A DNA stretch of 64,000 nucleotides from Jannaschia seohaensis (GTDB lineage: Bacteria > Pseudomonadota > Alphaproteobacteria > Rhodobacterales > Rhodobacteraceae): the NCBI RefSeq assembly GCF_900116765.1, contig NZ_UETC01000001.1:682001-746000 (forward strand), given 5' to 3'. Below the pieces are notes generated by a model. That model did no database searches. It was not told the DNA's origin and worked only from the letters and a program-made list of their open reading frames with translations. Numbering within the stretch: the stretch's first letter is position 1; the number at the start of each line of letters is the position of its first letter. This document shows, in pieces, positions 1 to 8,981 of the stretch. The position numbers and the translations under genes are program-made.

Positions 1-3000
1 TTGTTGTTCGCGTCGATCAGCAGCTTGGCGAGCTCCAGTTCGAGTGCGATCTGGGTGCCGCCCGGTACGCCGAGCACGAGGATCTCTTCGCTGAGAAGCT
101 CGCCATCGGGGGTGTTTTCCTTGTCGGCATGCCGCTCGTTGTCCTGGATAGCGTCCCAGAACTGCGAGCCCCATTTCGATCCCCAGTAGCCCGGTGTGCG
201 AACGCCCGGCGCATCGCCGTCCCAGTTGCCGAAGTTCAGCACCTCGGTCTGCTCGAAGCGGCCCTCGAAGCTTGCCCCGCTCTCGCCGACGACGGTCGTG
301 CTGCCGTCATAGGTGTTGGTCCAGCCCTCCCGCTGCACCTCCTCGATGGTATAGGTGCCCGGCATCAGGTCGGTGAAGCTGTAGGAGCCGTCAGCGCCGG
401 TCTGCTGCGAAACGGTGTTGCCGTCCTCGTCGGTGAGCGTGATCGTCCAGCCCAGGATCCCCGGTTCACCGCCGTTCCAGACCCCGTCTCCGTTGAGATC
501 GTTCCACTTATGGCCCGAGATGTCGAAGAGCTCAAAATTGGCGAAGTCGAGGTTGGCATTGTCGTTGCCGGAGGTCGGATCGATCACGTAGCCGTCCAGA
601 CCGCCGGTCTGGAGCCAGCCTCCCTCTGACACTTCCTGGACATAGTACTTCTCGCCCGCATCCAGCGGACCGACCGCGGCCGACCAGTTTCCGTTGGCCG
701 GGTCGGTGGACGCCTCGGCAACCGCGGTCAACTCGCCCGCGTCCACCAAGCCGTCCCCGTTGCCGGACGCGTCGTCCCAAGCATAGATCCCGATGGAGAA
801 GCTCTGGCTCGATCCGGCCGTCCAGTCGGCCATGTCGCCATTGCCGTAGCGGTCGGTGAACTTGATGCCCGACAGGTTGAGGAGCCGGAAGTTGGCGAAG
901 TCGTTGTTGGTATCCTCGCCGCCGGAGCCGGGGTTGTCGACGGTGTTGACGGTTCCGGTTGTCTCGGTGGTGCCGTCGGGTAGGATTTCCAGAATGTCGG
1001 CGTCCACGGCGTCGAGGCCGACCCCGGAGATCGACCAGCTGCCGTCATTGCCGACCGTGGTCGAGTAACCGTCGTCATTATCGCCGTTGCCGTTGACGTC
1101 GATGAAGATAGTGACCGCGCCGAGCGCGGAGGCGTCCCAGGCCACATCGTCGCCGCCGCCGAGGCCGTCGCCGTTCACGTCGTCATACTTGGTGCCCGAG
1201 ATCGAGAAGTCGCGGAAGTTGGCGAAGTCGTTGCCGCTGTCGGTGCCGCCGGAGCCGGGGTTGTCGACGGTGTTGACGAGGCCGGTGGTCTCGGTGGTGC
1301 CGTCGGGCAAGATCTCGAAGATCTCGGCGCCCACGGCGTCGAGGCCGAGGCCGGAGATGGACCAGGTGCCGTCATTGCCCACATCGGCGCTGACGTCGCC
1401 CGCGGTGAGCCCCTCCACGTCGTCGAGTTCGACGTAGATAGTGACCGCGCCGAGCGCGGAGGCGTCCCAGGCCACATCGTCGCCGCCGAGGCCGTCGCCG
1501 TCGATGTCCTCGTACTTGGTGCCGGAGATCGAGAACTCCTGGAAGTTCTCGAAATCGTTGCCCGTGCTGGACCCGCCGCTGGTGGCGGCGATGGGTCCGG
1601 AGACCGGGCCGGTCACGACCTCCCAGCCGTCCTTGTCCTCTTCGGTCACGAAATAGGTGCCCGGCCCGAGGTTCTCGAAGCTGTAGGCGCCGCCGGCGAC
1701 CGTCAGGGTCGAGCCCTCGTTCGAGTCCTCGTTGGCCTCGAAGACGCCGTCGCCGTCATCCTTCCACAGCGTCATGCTCCAGCCCGCGACGCCGTCGGTA
1801 TAGTTGCCGTCCCCGTCCAGATCCGTGAACTTCGCCCCCGAGATCGAGAAGTCGCGGAAGTTGGCGAAGTCGTTGCCGCTGTCGGTGCCGCCGGAGCCGG
1901 GGTTGTCGACGGTGTTGACGAGGCCGGTGGTCTCGGTGGTGCCGTCGGGCAAGATCTCGAAGATCTCGGCGCCCACGGCGTCGAGGCCGAGGCCGGAGAT
2001 GGACCAGGTGCCGTCATTGCCCACATCGGCGCTGACGTCGCCCGCGGTGAGCCCCTCCACGTCGTCGAGTTCGACGTAGATAGTGACCGCGCCGAGCGCG
2101 GAGGCGTCCCAGGCCACATCGTCGCCGCCGAGGCCGTCGCCGTCGATGTCCTCGTACTTGGTGCCGGAGATCGAGAACTCCTGGAAGTTCTCGAAATCGT
2201 TGCCCGTGCTGGACCCGCCGCTGGTGGCGGCGATGGGTCCGGAGACCGGGCCGGTCACGACCTCCCAGCCGTCCTTGTCCTCTTCGGTCACGAAATAGGT
2301 GCCCGGCCCGAGGTTCTCGAAGCTGTAGGCGCCGCCGGCGACCGTCAGGGTCGAGCCCTCGTTCGAGTCCTCGTTGGCCTCGAAGACGCCGTCGCCGTCA
2401 TCCTTCCACAGCGTCATGCTCCAGCCCGCGACGCCGTCGGTATAGTTGCCGTCCCCGTCCAGATCCGTGAACTTCGCCCCCGAGATCGAGAAGAACGCGA
2501 AATTGGCGAAGTTAAGTCCGCTCTGGTCAGTGCCGTCCAGGTCGTAGCCGGCTCCGCCTACGGTCTGGGTGTAGCCGCTCGGCAGCATCTCGAAGACCCG
2601 CACGTTCGGATCGGAGAAGTCGTAATCCTCATCGGTGAGGGTGAAGGACCAGTCTCCGTTTGCGTCGGTCACGGTGGAGCGTTCGCCGGCGTCCAGGGTG
2701 CCGTCGCCATCCTCGTCGATGAAGATCGTGACACCGTCGAGCGTGCCATCGTTCCCGTCGATGCCGTCGCCGGTGATGTCCTCGTACTTGGTGCCGGAGA
2801 TGGTGATGATATCGGGCGAGACCCCGATCTGCTTGAAGGATCCGCCGCCGTCACCGTCGCCATCGCCGTCCGTGTCGGGGCCGACCGACCGAATGCGGAC
2901 GCCGAAATAGGAATCCGCAAAATCCTCGAGTGTCAGGGCGCGGTCGCTGCTGCTGATGACGAAGCTGAGCGTGCCATAGTCGTCTTCGCCCTCACTGTCG

Positions 3001-3368
3001 GGCGGGGCGGAGGTGACGAGAAAGCCGTAGTCGAAGCCGTCATCGTCGCCATAGCCGACACCGCTCAGGTTGGCCGAGATGTTGCCGTCGGTGAGGTCCG
3101 TGACGCTGTCATCGCCATACTCGGGAACGGAGATGTCCGGGGTGAAACCGGCGCTGGTTGCCTCCGGCGTGATGGTGAGCGATCCGATGAGTGACTCGTC
3201 CGCCACGTCAAACCAGAAGGCCTGATAGTCGCCGAGGTCTGTGCCGTTCGTTGCGAATTGCTTGAACGTTATCAGGATCTCGCCGTTGGCGAGTTCCGTG
3301 AGCGTAATTTCCGTTCCGACGGGGTTGCCGGTGGAGGCCCCATCGAGCGTGAAAGTGATGGTATCCAA
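1..3368 (-). CDS. Giant SdrD/prealbumin-like repeat surface protein (C-terminus outside window)
   Basis: At least 1122 residues are visible and the reading frame is still open at the left edge. The start is TTG at 3368, chosen because a GGAGG Shine-Dalgarno lies 7 nt upstream and no ATG fits. There is no N-terminal signal peptide. After an N-terminal domain of about 180 residues come eight SdrD-B/prealbumin-like modules of roughly 107 residues, each opening with a motif like SISGTKYEDIDGDG, near residues 190, 293, 400, 507, 614, 721, 829 and 947. Near residue 1057 is RTPGYWGSKWGSQFWD, a motif often seen after such modules. The Asp/Gly-rich loops suggest calcium binding. By family it is a secreted or surface adhesin-like protein. 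The missing signal peptide suggests type I secretion with a C-terminal signal beyond the window; that part is inference. Confidence 0.85.
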   Translation of the reverse strand, partial: MDTITFTLDGASTGNPVGTEITLTELANGEILITFKQFATNGTDLGDYQAFWFDVADESLIGSLTITPEATSAGFTPDISVPEYGDDSVTDLTDGNISANLSGVGYGDDDGFDYGFLVTSAPPDSEGEDDYGTLSFVISSSDRALTLEDFADSYFGVRIRSVGPDTDGDGDGDGGGSFKQIGVSPDIITISGTKYEDITGDGIDGNDGTLDGVTIFIDEDGDGTLDAGERSTVTDANGDWSFTLTDEDYDFSDPNVRVFEMLPSGYTQTVGGAGYDLDGTDQSGLNFANFAFFSISGAKFTDLDGDGNYTDGVAGWSMTLWKDDGDGVFEANEDSNEGSTLTVAGGAYSFENLGPGTYFVTEEDKDGWEVVTGPVSGPIAATSGGSSTGNDFENFQEFSISGTKYEDIDGDGLGGDDVAWDASALGAVTIYVELDDVEGLTAGDVSADVGNDGTWSISGLGLDAVGAEIFEILPDGTTETTGLVNTVDNPGSGGTDSGNDFANFRDFSISGAKFTDLDGDGNYTDGVAGWSMTLWKDDGDGVFEANEDSNEGSTLTVAGGAYSFENLGPGTYFVTEEDKDGWEVVTGPVSGPIAATSGGSSTGNDFENFQEFSISGTKYEDIDGDGLGGDDVAWDASALGAVTIYVELDDVEGLTAGDVSADVGNDGTWSISGLGLDAVGAEIFEILPDGTTETTGLVNTVDNPGSGGTDSGNDFANFRDFSISGTKYDDVNGDGLGGGDDVAWDASALGAVTIFIDVNGNGDNDDGYSTTVGNDGSWSISGVGLDAVDADILEILPDGTTETTGTVNTVDNPGSGGEDTNNDFANFRLLNLSGIKFTDRYGNGDMADWTAGSSQSFSIGIYAWDDASGNGDGLVDAGELTAVAEASTDPANGNWSAAVGPLDAGEKYYVQEVSEGGWLQTGGLDGYVIDPTSGNDNANLDFANFELFDISGHKWNDLNGDGVWNGGEPGILGWTITLTDEDGNTVSQQTGADGSYSFTDLMPGTYTIEEVQREGWTNTYDGSTTVVGESGASFEGRFEQTEVLNFGNWDGDAPGVRTPGYWGSKWGSQFWDAIQDNERHADKENTPDGELLSEEILVLGVPGGTQIALELELAKLLIDANN
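1195..2493. repeat. Perfect 642-bp tandem duplication inside the repeat protein gene
   Basis: The block 1195-1851 reappears at 1837-2493 with an offset of exactly 642 bp (214 codons); wherever I compared the two copies they were identical, including third codon positions. Each unit encodes one SGAKFTDLDGDG module followed by one SGTKYEDIDGDG module. The next module downstream (about 865-1190) is related but diverged. The identity implies very recent duplication or active gene conversion, and a region prone to copy-number change or assembly collapse. Confidence 0.95.
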
Positions 3369-4294
3369 GGTTCGCCCTCCTGCAACGGGACCGGCTCGGT
3401 CCCGATTGAAATCAAGTGAGCTCGTCTGGATTCCTTAACCGTTGCGGGGATCCCGGGTACTCGTTCAAACGCAAGACTCTTGGGGAGACCCTCTGACCTG
3501 CCAAACCAAAATGTGTCAAAACTTTAACACATCGTTAACCTTCATGTTTTTGTGGCGGATGTCCACTTCTTTGTACAATTTTCGTGCAAGAGAATGTTGC
3601 GGTCAAAAAAACCTTTCTATGCATAGTTTTAAAGGTGGTGGCCCGAAGGTGGCCTGCGCCATGCTGGCTTTGGGGGCTGATTCGCCTCGCTCTGGATTAT
3701 AGTATTGTATGCAAGGGCGAAACAATCGGAGGCCGGAACCACCCGATCGGTTGGAAACGCGAGGCGCTCGCGTCCGCTGACGGTGCGCGCTGCGGGACAG
3801 GCAAAGGTTAACGAAGGGACCCCTTTCGAGCGCAGTTGACGACCGACGCGCCGTGGCGCGAGGCGGTGCGCCTACTCGGCTCGGCTTGGCCTCGAGCGCG
3901 GCGGTGGCACCGGTGGCCGCAGTTCCGGGAAGAGGGCCGGAAGCGGGGAATGATCGGGCGCCATCCGTCTGACCTGTGCAAGATTTTCCGCCGTTTCGAG
4001 AGGGATCCGCCAGAGGGCCGTCGTAATGAGGCGGGCCAATCCGAATCCGTGGATCGATCTCGGAAGGGGTGGTCGTTGCTTACCCGTCCCGGGCGGGAGA
4101 CGCCGGCGTCTTTGCCTTCCGGCGCTCGCAGGCCCGCTCCATGCCCGGACAAGATCGTGCGGCACGGAAGCGGCCCGTTGGCCCGCGCCGTCAGGGAGAT
4201 CGGTTCGACCTCGGCGGCGGGGAATGCGGTGCGCGATGACGCCGCGTCTGGTCCTGCGGGCGCGTGGGTAGACCGTCCGCGCGCCCCACGGCTC
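3369..4294. other. 926-bp intergenic region, no gene seen
   Basis: This gap lies between the start of the repeat-protein gene and the stop of the DUF2125 gene, both on the minus strand. Positions 3500-3640 are clearly richer in A and T than the surroundings and probably hold the promoter of the repeat-protein gene. Positions 3700-4294 are GC-rich, but the open frames there lack recognisable domains and ribosome binding sites, so I call no gene. Confidence 0.6.
3512..3531 (-). promoter_or_regulatory. 20-bp palindrome overlapping a TTGACA -35 box
   Basis: The sequence TGTGTCAAAACTTTAACACA is symmetric at 16 of 20 positions. On the minus strand it contains a consensus TTGACA (3519-3514) about 145 bp before the TTG start of the repeat-protein gene. 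The matching -10 (TCAGAG, 3496-3491) is weak, which would suit a regulated promoter. An operator role is inferred from position and symmetry only. Confidence 0.4.
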
Positions 4295-5764
4295 TTAGCG
4301 GAGCGGCATCCCGTTGGCGGTGATCGCGCCGGAGGGCGTGAATTCGATCACGCTGCGGAGCTGGTCTTCGCCCACGGTCTCGGCCACCATGCCGGCCATG
4401 CCCTTGGCCATGGCGGCCTGCTGCGGCGGCACAAAGCCCAAGGCCACGAGACGGTCGACCAAAGCCAGCCCGCCATTGAGCGCCAGGGTGACTGTGCCCA
4501 CGGGCTGCGGGATCGGGCCCGGATTGGGGAATTCCAGGGCCCCCGCTCCGGTCAATTCGGCCCCGGCGAGCGAGACCAGGAGCTCCGCAAGCTCCATCGA
4601 CTTTAGCTCGCCCGGAGGGCCGGACAGGCCCGCCATCGCCTCGGGGTCGCCGAAGATATCGGTGCTCATCACCGCCGTCCCTTCGAGGTCCAACGCCACC
4701 GTGGCCGGCTCGCGCGGCAGTTGCCCGGTCGGATCGAAGAGGCCCCAGATGGCATCGTCCACCACCAGATCGCGCAGCGTCAGCGCGAGGCCGAACGGCT
4801 TCGGTGTCTCCGACACGCCGACCGGCAAGCGGAAGCCCGTGGACAATTCAGCTAGGCTGCCCTGGATCGGGACAGGAAAGGCCGCGGGCTGGACGCTCAC
4901 CGTCGCCTCGGTCGAGGAGATCTCGTATCCGATACTGTCCGCGCCTAGGCTAAAGCCGAACCGCCCGGCAGCGGAGGTTCCGGTCAAGGCGAACGGTCCG
5001 GTGTCGCTCGATTCGACGTCCAGGGACAGCGTGCTGCCCGAGTGGGTCGCGGCGCCGGTGAAATCGAGTCCCATCTCCGAAAGCGATGTGGATTGCGGCG
5101 CGGCGCTCAGGTCGATCGTCCCGGTCACGTCCATCGCCAGCCCGGTCAGCGCATAGGACATGTCGAATACGTCGCCGGTTCCTTCGGCGCCGCTGACGGC
5201 GAGCGTCATCTCGGAGGCGGAGACATCCTGGTCGAGGTTCAACAGATCGCCGACCGTGGTGCTCGTATAGAGGCTCTCGGTTCCGGTCATCGTCACGACG
5301 GCGGTAACGGGCATTTCGCCGCTGTCGTCGGAAAAGCTGTAGACGAGCCGCGCGGCGTCGATGTCGTAGACGCGCGCCGGGCCGTCCTCGCGGATGAAAG
5401 CGTCGAGCCCCTCGCTCTCCATCACGACGGTCTGGATCTGGGGGGCGCCCAATCCGGTCGTTTCGGTCACGATCTCCAGTCGCGCCGGAATATCGAGCCG
5501 CAGCGTGCCGTCCGACTGCTCGATCAGCGTGATCGTGCCGTAGCTGCTAATGGTCTCGAACCCGCCGACCGTTCCGGTGGTGGTGACGCCGGTCAGGGTC
5601 AGGCGGCCATCGGCATAGTCCTCGCTCTCGGCCGAGAGGGTGCTGCCCATCGCGTTGTAGACGCGCTGCCAGTCGTTCCAGACGCCCTGGGCCGTCAACT
5701 CGGCGGCGGCGGGGCCCGCGCAGAGCGCCAATGCCGCTCCGGCCGCAATCGCATGTTTCGGCAT
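4295..5764 (-). CDS. DUF2125 domain-containing secreted protein
   Basis: A 489-residue protein with a clear signal peptide (MPKHAIAAGAALALCAGPAAA, cleavage before ELTA). It matches my recollection of the Rhodobacterales DUF2125 family, including the opening motif around VWNDWQRVYNAMG and a body of short beta-strand-like segments rich in TLTG and LDLEG patterns. It is probably periplasmic or attached to the outer membrane. The family has no established function. It stands alone, divergent from the SDR gene, with 73 bp between the two starts, and its stop faces the 926-bp gap. The ATG at 5764 is followed directly by the signal peptide, which supports this start. Confidence 0.8.
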   Translation of the reverse strand: MPKHAIAAGAALALCAGPAAAELTAQGVWNDWQRVYNAMGSTLSAESEDYADGRLTLTGVTTTGTVGGFETISSYGTITLIEQSDGTLRLDIPARLEIVTETTGLGAPQIQTVVMESEGLDAFIREDGPARVYDIDAARLVYSFSDDSGEMPVTAVVTMTGTESLYTSTTVGDLLNLDQDVSASEMTLAVSGAEGTGDVFDMSYALTGLAMDVTGTIDLSAAPQSTSLSEMGLDFTGAATHSGSTLSLDVESSDTGPFALTGTSAAGRFGFSLGADSIGYEISSTEATVSVQPAAFPVPIQGSLAELSTGFRLPVGVSETPKPFGLALTLRDLVVDDAIWGLFDPTGQLPREPATVALDLEGTAVMSTDIFGDPEAMAGLSGPPGELKSMELAELLVSLAGAELTGAGALEFPNPGPIPQPVGTVTLALNGGLALVDRLVALGFVPPQQAAMAKGMAGMVAETVGEDQLRSVIEFTPSGAITANGMPLR

Positions 5765-5837
5765 GGTGCACCTTTCTGTATCGAATGCTCGATCGCACCA
5801 TCCCCGCCCCTGGAGGCGGGGTCAACCGGAGGGACTC

Positions 5838-6590
5838 ATGACCGACATGACCGCCAAGACCGTGCTCATCACCGGGGCTTCCCGCGGGATCGGCGCGGCC
5901 GCCGCCCGGACGTTTGCCGCCGCGGGGGCGAATGTGGTGCTGGTGGCGCGCTCTACGCTGGAGATCGCCGATATCGCGGGCGAGATCGGGGATCGGGCCC
6001 TGGCCATCCCCTGCGACGTGGCCGGTTGGTCCGAGATGGCGCGCGCGGTGCAAGCGACGCTGGACACGTTCGGCCGCCTCGACGTGCTGATCGGCAACGC
6101 GGGCATCATCGAGCCGATCGGCGATATCGCCGAGACCGATCCGGCAGGCTGGACCCGCGTGATCGATGTGAACCTCAAAGGCGTCTACCACGGGATGCGC
6201 GCCGCGATCCCGGTGATGGAGGCGCAGGGCGGCGGCACCATCATCACGATCTCCTCGGGCGCCGCCCATCGCCCCCTGCCGGGATGGTCGGCCTATTGCA
6301 CCTCCAAGGCCGCAGCCAAGATGCTGACCGACTCCGCCCATGCGGAGCATGGCGAGACCTTGCGCATCATGGGCCTGTCGCCGGGGACCGTCGCCACGCA
6401 GATGCAGCGCGACATCAAGGCGTCCGGCGTGGGCCCGGTGGCGCAACTCGACTGGGAGGATCACATCCCGCCCGAATGGCCTGCCAAGGCGCTCCTCTGG
6501 ATGTGCTCCCCCGAGGCGGACGACCTGCGCGGCTCCGAACTCAGCCTGCGCGACGAGGGGTTGCGCGCCCGGATCGGCCTGACGGCATGA
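5838..6590 (+). CDS. Short-chain dehydrogenase/reductase
   Basis: A 250-residue classical SDR. The Rossmann motif TGASRGIG is at 12-19, NAG at 87-89, Ser at 139-140, and the catalytic YCTSK gives Tyr153 and Lys157. The start at 5838 is preceded by GGAGG and begins right before the Rossmann strand; longer starts would add non-homologous residues. The gene overlaps the next one by ATGA, so the two are translationally coupled. The substrate cannot be read from the sequence; the crotonase partner hints at acyl-CoA or short-chain alcohol/ketone metabolism (inference). Confidence 0.9.
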   Translation: MTDMTAKTVLITGASRGIGAAAARTFAAAGANVVLVARSTLEIADIAGEIGDRALAIPCDVAGWSEMARAVQATLDTFGRLDVLIGNAGIIEPIGDIAETDPAGWTRVIDVNLKGVYHGMRAAIPVMEAQGGGTIITISSGAAHRPLPGWSAYCTSKAAAKMLTDSAHAEHGETLRIMGLSPGTVATQMQRDIKASGVGPVAQLDWEDHIPPEWPAKALLWMCSPEADDLRGSELSLRDEGLRARIGLTA

Positions 6591-7183
6591 TCCGCGCCGA
6601 CCGCGACGGGGCGGTGACCGTCCTCACCATCGATCGGCCCGACAAGGCCAACTCGCTGACCGGCGAGATGCTGGAGACCTTGGGCGACCACGTGCTGGGC
6701 CTCGGCCCCGAAACCGGCCTGCTGATCCTGACCGGAGCGGGGGACAAGGTCTTCAGCGCCGGCGCCGACCTGGAAGAGGCCCGCGCCGGTCTCGCCACCT
6801 CCCCGCTCTGGGAGCGGCTCTCGGGTGCCATCGCCGCGACGCCGTGCCTGACGGTGGCGGCGCTGAACGGAACGCTGGCCGGGGGCGCCTTCGGGATGGC
6901 GCTGGCCTGCGATATCCGCCTGGCCGTGCCGCAGGCCAGCTTCTTCTACCCGGTGGCTAAGCTGGGCTTCCTGCCGCAGCCTTCGGACCCTGCGCGCCTT
7001 GCCGCGCTGATCGGCCCGGCCCGCGCCAAGCTGATCCTGGCGGCGGGCGCCCGGCTCGATGCATCCGAGGCGCTGGCCTACGGCCTAATCGAGCGCATTG
7101 TGCCCGACCCGCTGGCCGCTGCCCGCGCCCTGGCCGTCGGCGCCCCGGAGCACGTCGCGGCCATCAAGGCCATGGTGCCCTGA
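6587..7183 (+). CDS. Short enoyl-CoA hydratase/isomerase (crotonase) family protein
   Basis: A 198-residue crotonase-fold protein. The oxyanion-hole motifs are present: FSAGADL at 56-62 and NGTLAGGAFG at 94-103. Typical family members have about 260 residues; this one stops after the AEALAYGLIERIV-like segment plus a short tail, so most of the C-terminal trimerisation helices are missing. It overlaps the upstream SDR by 4 nt (ATGA). The usual acid/base glutamates of true hydratases are not evident, so the exact reaction is unknown. It may be a divergent family member rather than a decayed gene, because the frame is clean and codon use matches its neighbours. Confidence 0.8.
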   Translation: MIRADRDGAVTVLTIDRPDKANSLTGEMLETLGDHVLGLGPETGLLILTGAGDKVFSAGADLEEARAGLATSPLWERLSGAIAATPCLTVAALNGTLAGGAFGMALACDIRLAVPQASFFYPVAKLGFLPQPSDPARLAALIGPARAKLILAAGARLDASEALAYGLIERIVPDPLAAARALAVGAPEHVAAIKAMVP

Positions 7184-7198
7184 CCGAGAAAGGCCGGT

Positions 7199-7263
7199 CC
7201 TTCTTCTGGCCGGAAATACTCCGGGGGGAGTCGGCCTCCGGCCGACGGGGGGCAGCGCCCCCC
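7199..7263 (-). repeat. Dispersed extragenic element, copy A
   Basis: Located between the convergent ends of the crotonase and lolA genes. On the minus strand the box reads GGAGTATTTCCGGCCAGAAG with flanking G/C (7199-7228). It is followed on the plus strand by two hairpins: GTCGGCC-TCC-GGCCGAC (7230-7246) and GGGGGGC-AGC-GCCCCCC (7247-7263). Related copies are at 26610, 39145, 42811 and 51061. The hairpins may also end transcription. Confidence 0.75.
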
Positions 7264-7286
7264 GCCCCCTCACCGCCGGGCGCAGG

Positions 7287-7883
7287 TCACTCCGACAGGC
7301 CGCGCCGCTGCATCTCCAGCGGGATGTTGAACAGGCCCGAGGCCAGCGACGCGTCCGCCTCCATATCGCCCAGGATCACGGTCGTCTGCGTGCCGGTGTC
7401 ATCGGTGATGACCCATTGCCGCAGCGTCGTGGGCGAGGGCGTGAAGATCAGTTGAATGTTGCCGTATTGCGGGTTCTCCGGGTCCTGGAGCGTGATCGCC
7501 GTCTGGGTCGCGTCGCCTCCGTGGCGGACCACCATGTCGGAGTTCAGGTCCACCTGCTCCGCCAGGATCAGCGACAGCGGCGTCTGGGACAGGGGATATT
7601 GTTCGGGCGGGGTATTGGAGACCGGATCGAACACGGCGACCTGCCCGCCGCCGGCGATGACCAGCGACTTGTTGGGCGCGTCGTAGTCGAACCGCGCCCG
7701 CCCGGGCCGGCGCAGCGAGAGGTCGCCGGTCGAGATCGTGCCGTCCGAATTGACCTGGGTGAAGGCGGCCTGCGCGGTGCGGAAGCTGTTGAGATAGCGG
7801 GCGATCTCGCTGATCGGGATCTCTGCCTGCACGGGCGAGGCCAGGGTCGCGAGGGCGAGGAAAAGAGAGGCGAGGATGCGCAT
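7287..7883 (-). CDS. lolA: Outer-membrane lipoprotein carrier LolA family protein
   Basis: A 198-residue periplasmic protein with a signal peptide (cleavage after PVQA, about residue 20). It has the LolA layout: an N-terminal helix with YLNSFRTAQAAFTQ, then beta-strands containing LRRPGRARFDYDAP and a C-terminal QTTVILGDM-like region. LolA carries lipoproteins released by LolCDE across the periplasm to the outer membrane. In related genomes lolA commonly sits next to ftsK and xthA; here it stays near xthA but ftsK is 11 kb away (recalled gene order, not checked). The ATG at 7883 begins directly before the signal peptide. Confidence 0.85.
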   Translation of the reverse strand: MRILASLFLALATLASPVQAEIPISEIARYLNSFRTAQAAFTQVNSDGTISTGDLSLRRPGRARFDYDAPNKSLVIAGGGQVAVFDPVSNTPPEQYPLSQTPLSLILAEQVDLNSDMVVRHGGDATQTAITLQDPENPQYGNIQLIFTPSPTTLRQWVITDDTGTQTTVILGDMEADASLASGLFNIPLEMQRRGLSE

Positions 7884-8046
7884 GGGGGCTCCTGTCTGGT
7901 GTGGCGTCCATATAGGGGTGGCATGGCCCGATGTCCCGTCGTCATGCGATGACGGCCGCGTGACGGCCGATGGCGTGGGGCGGCGCTGCTCGGTCAGCGG
8001 TCCGTTCCGAAGCCAAGACGCCGCGAGAGAACGTAAGGAACCCCCC

Positions 8047-8922
8047 ATGATATCGCCCGCCCCGTTCCCCGATGCGGCGCCCCTAGCCTTTGGCACGATG
8101 CGTTTGGCCGGCGCCCCCCCGGCGCAAGTGCGTGCGCTGCTGGAGGCCACGTTGGAGGCGGGGCTGACCTTGGTCGATACAGCGCCGATCTATGGCGCGT
8201 GCGGTCCGGGCTTTGGCGATGTCGAGTCGCGCTTGGGCGCGGCCTTCGCCGAGGCGCCCGGCATGCGCGACCGGATCGTGCTTGTGACCAAGGCGGGGAT
8301 CGAGCCGGGGATGCCCTACGACTCGTCGGCCGGAGCCCTGCGCGCCTCCTGCGAGGCGTCGCTGCGGCGGATGGGCACGGACCGGATCGACTTGTTCCTG
8401 ATCCATCGCCCCGACGTTTTGACCGGCCCGGCCGAAGTGGCCGAGGCACTGGACCGGCTGGTCGCGGACGGCCTGGTGGGGGCGGTCGGGGTTTCGAACC
8501 ACACGCCCGCCCAGGTCTCGGCCCTCGCGCACCACATGGAAGCGCCCCTTGTCGCCAATCAGGTGGAGGTCTCGCCCCTTGCGATTGGCGCCCTGTTCGA
8601 TGGCACGCTCGATCAGTGCCAGGAGCGGGAGATCGTGCCGATGGCCTAGTCGCCTTTGGGCGGCGGGGCGCTGTTGACGCCGACGGAGGCGCGGGGCGCC
8701 GCGGTGGCGACCGCTTTGGATGCGATCGGGGCCGAGGCCGGTCTGCCCCGCGAGGTGGCCGCACTGGCCTGGCTGCGGGCGCATCCGGCGGGGATCGTCC
8801 CGATGCTCGGCACCGGCAGGGTGGAGCGGGTCGCGGCGGCGGCGCGCGCGCTGGACCTCACGGTGCCCCGCCCGCTCTGGTATGCGGTGCTGGAGGCCGC
8901 GCGCGGCGCGCCCATGCCCTGA
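8047..8922 (+). pseudogene. Aldo/keto reductase interrupted by an in-frame amber codon
   Basis: The frame from ATG 8047 encodes an aldo/keto reductase with all four catalytic residues visible: Asp44, Tyr49 (DTAPIYG), Lys82 (VTKAG) and His120 (LFLIHRP). Codon 201 (8647-8649) is TAG, where family members typically have Trp in a PMAWSPLGGG-like motif. The same frame continues after the stop for 91 more codons with clear family sequence (SPLGGGALLTPTEARG to the end at 8922). A single G-to-A change (TGG to TAG) explains it. The truncated product would lack the C-terminal NADPH-binding part, so the gene is probably inactive, unless this is a sequencing error or a suppressed codon. Confidence 0.9.
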
Positions 8923-8981
8923 ACGGCTGGCCCCGCGCGGCCCGGTCTGGCAAAAGCGGGCGACCCCGACCCGGAGCCGCC

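Noticed and set aside
1195-2493. Direct repeats as a possible CRISPR array
   Set aside because: The repeats are 642-bp in-frame coding units, not short repeats with spacers, and no cas genes are present.
3808-4152. Open frames in the large intergenic gap as genes
   Set aside because: No ribosome binding site or domain, and the amino-acid composition is Arg/Pro/Ser-rich as in shadow frames.
8199-8981. Plus-strand frame running through the reductase pseudogene into xthA as an extended protein
   Set aside because: The segment before 8982 is the wrong frame of the reductase (Arg/Gly-rich); xthA begins at its conserved first strand at 8982.
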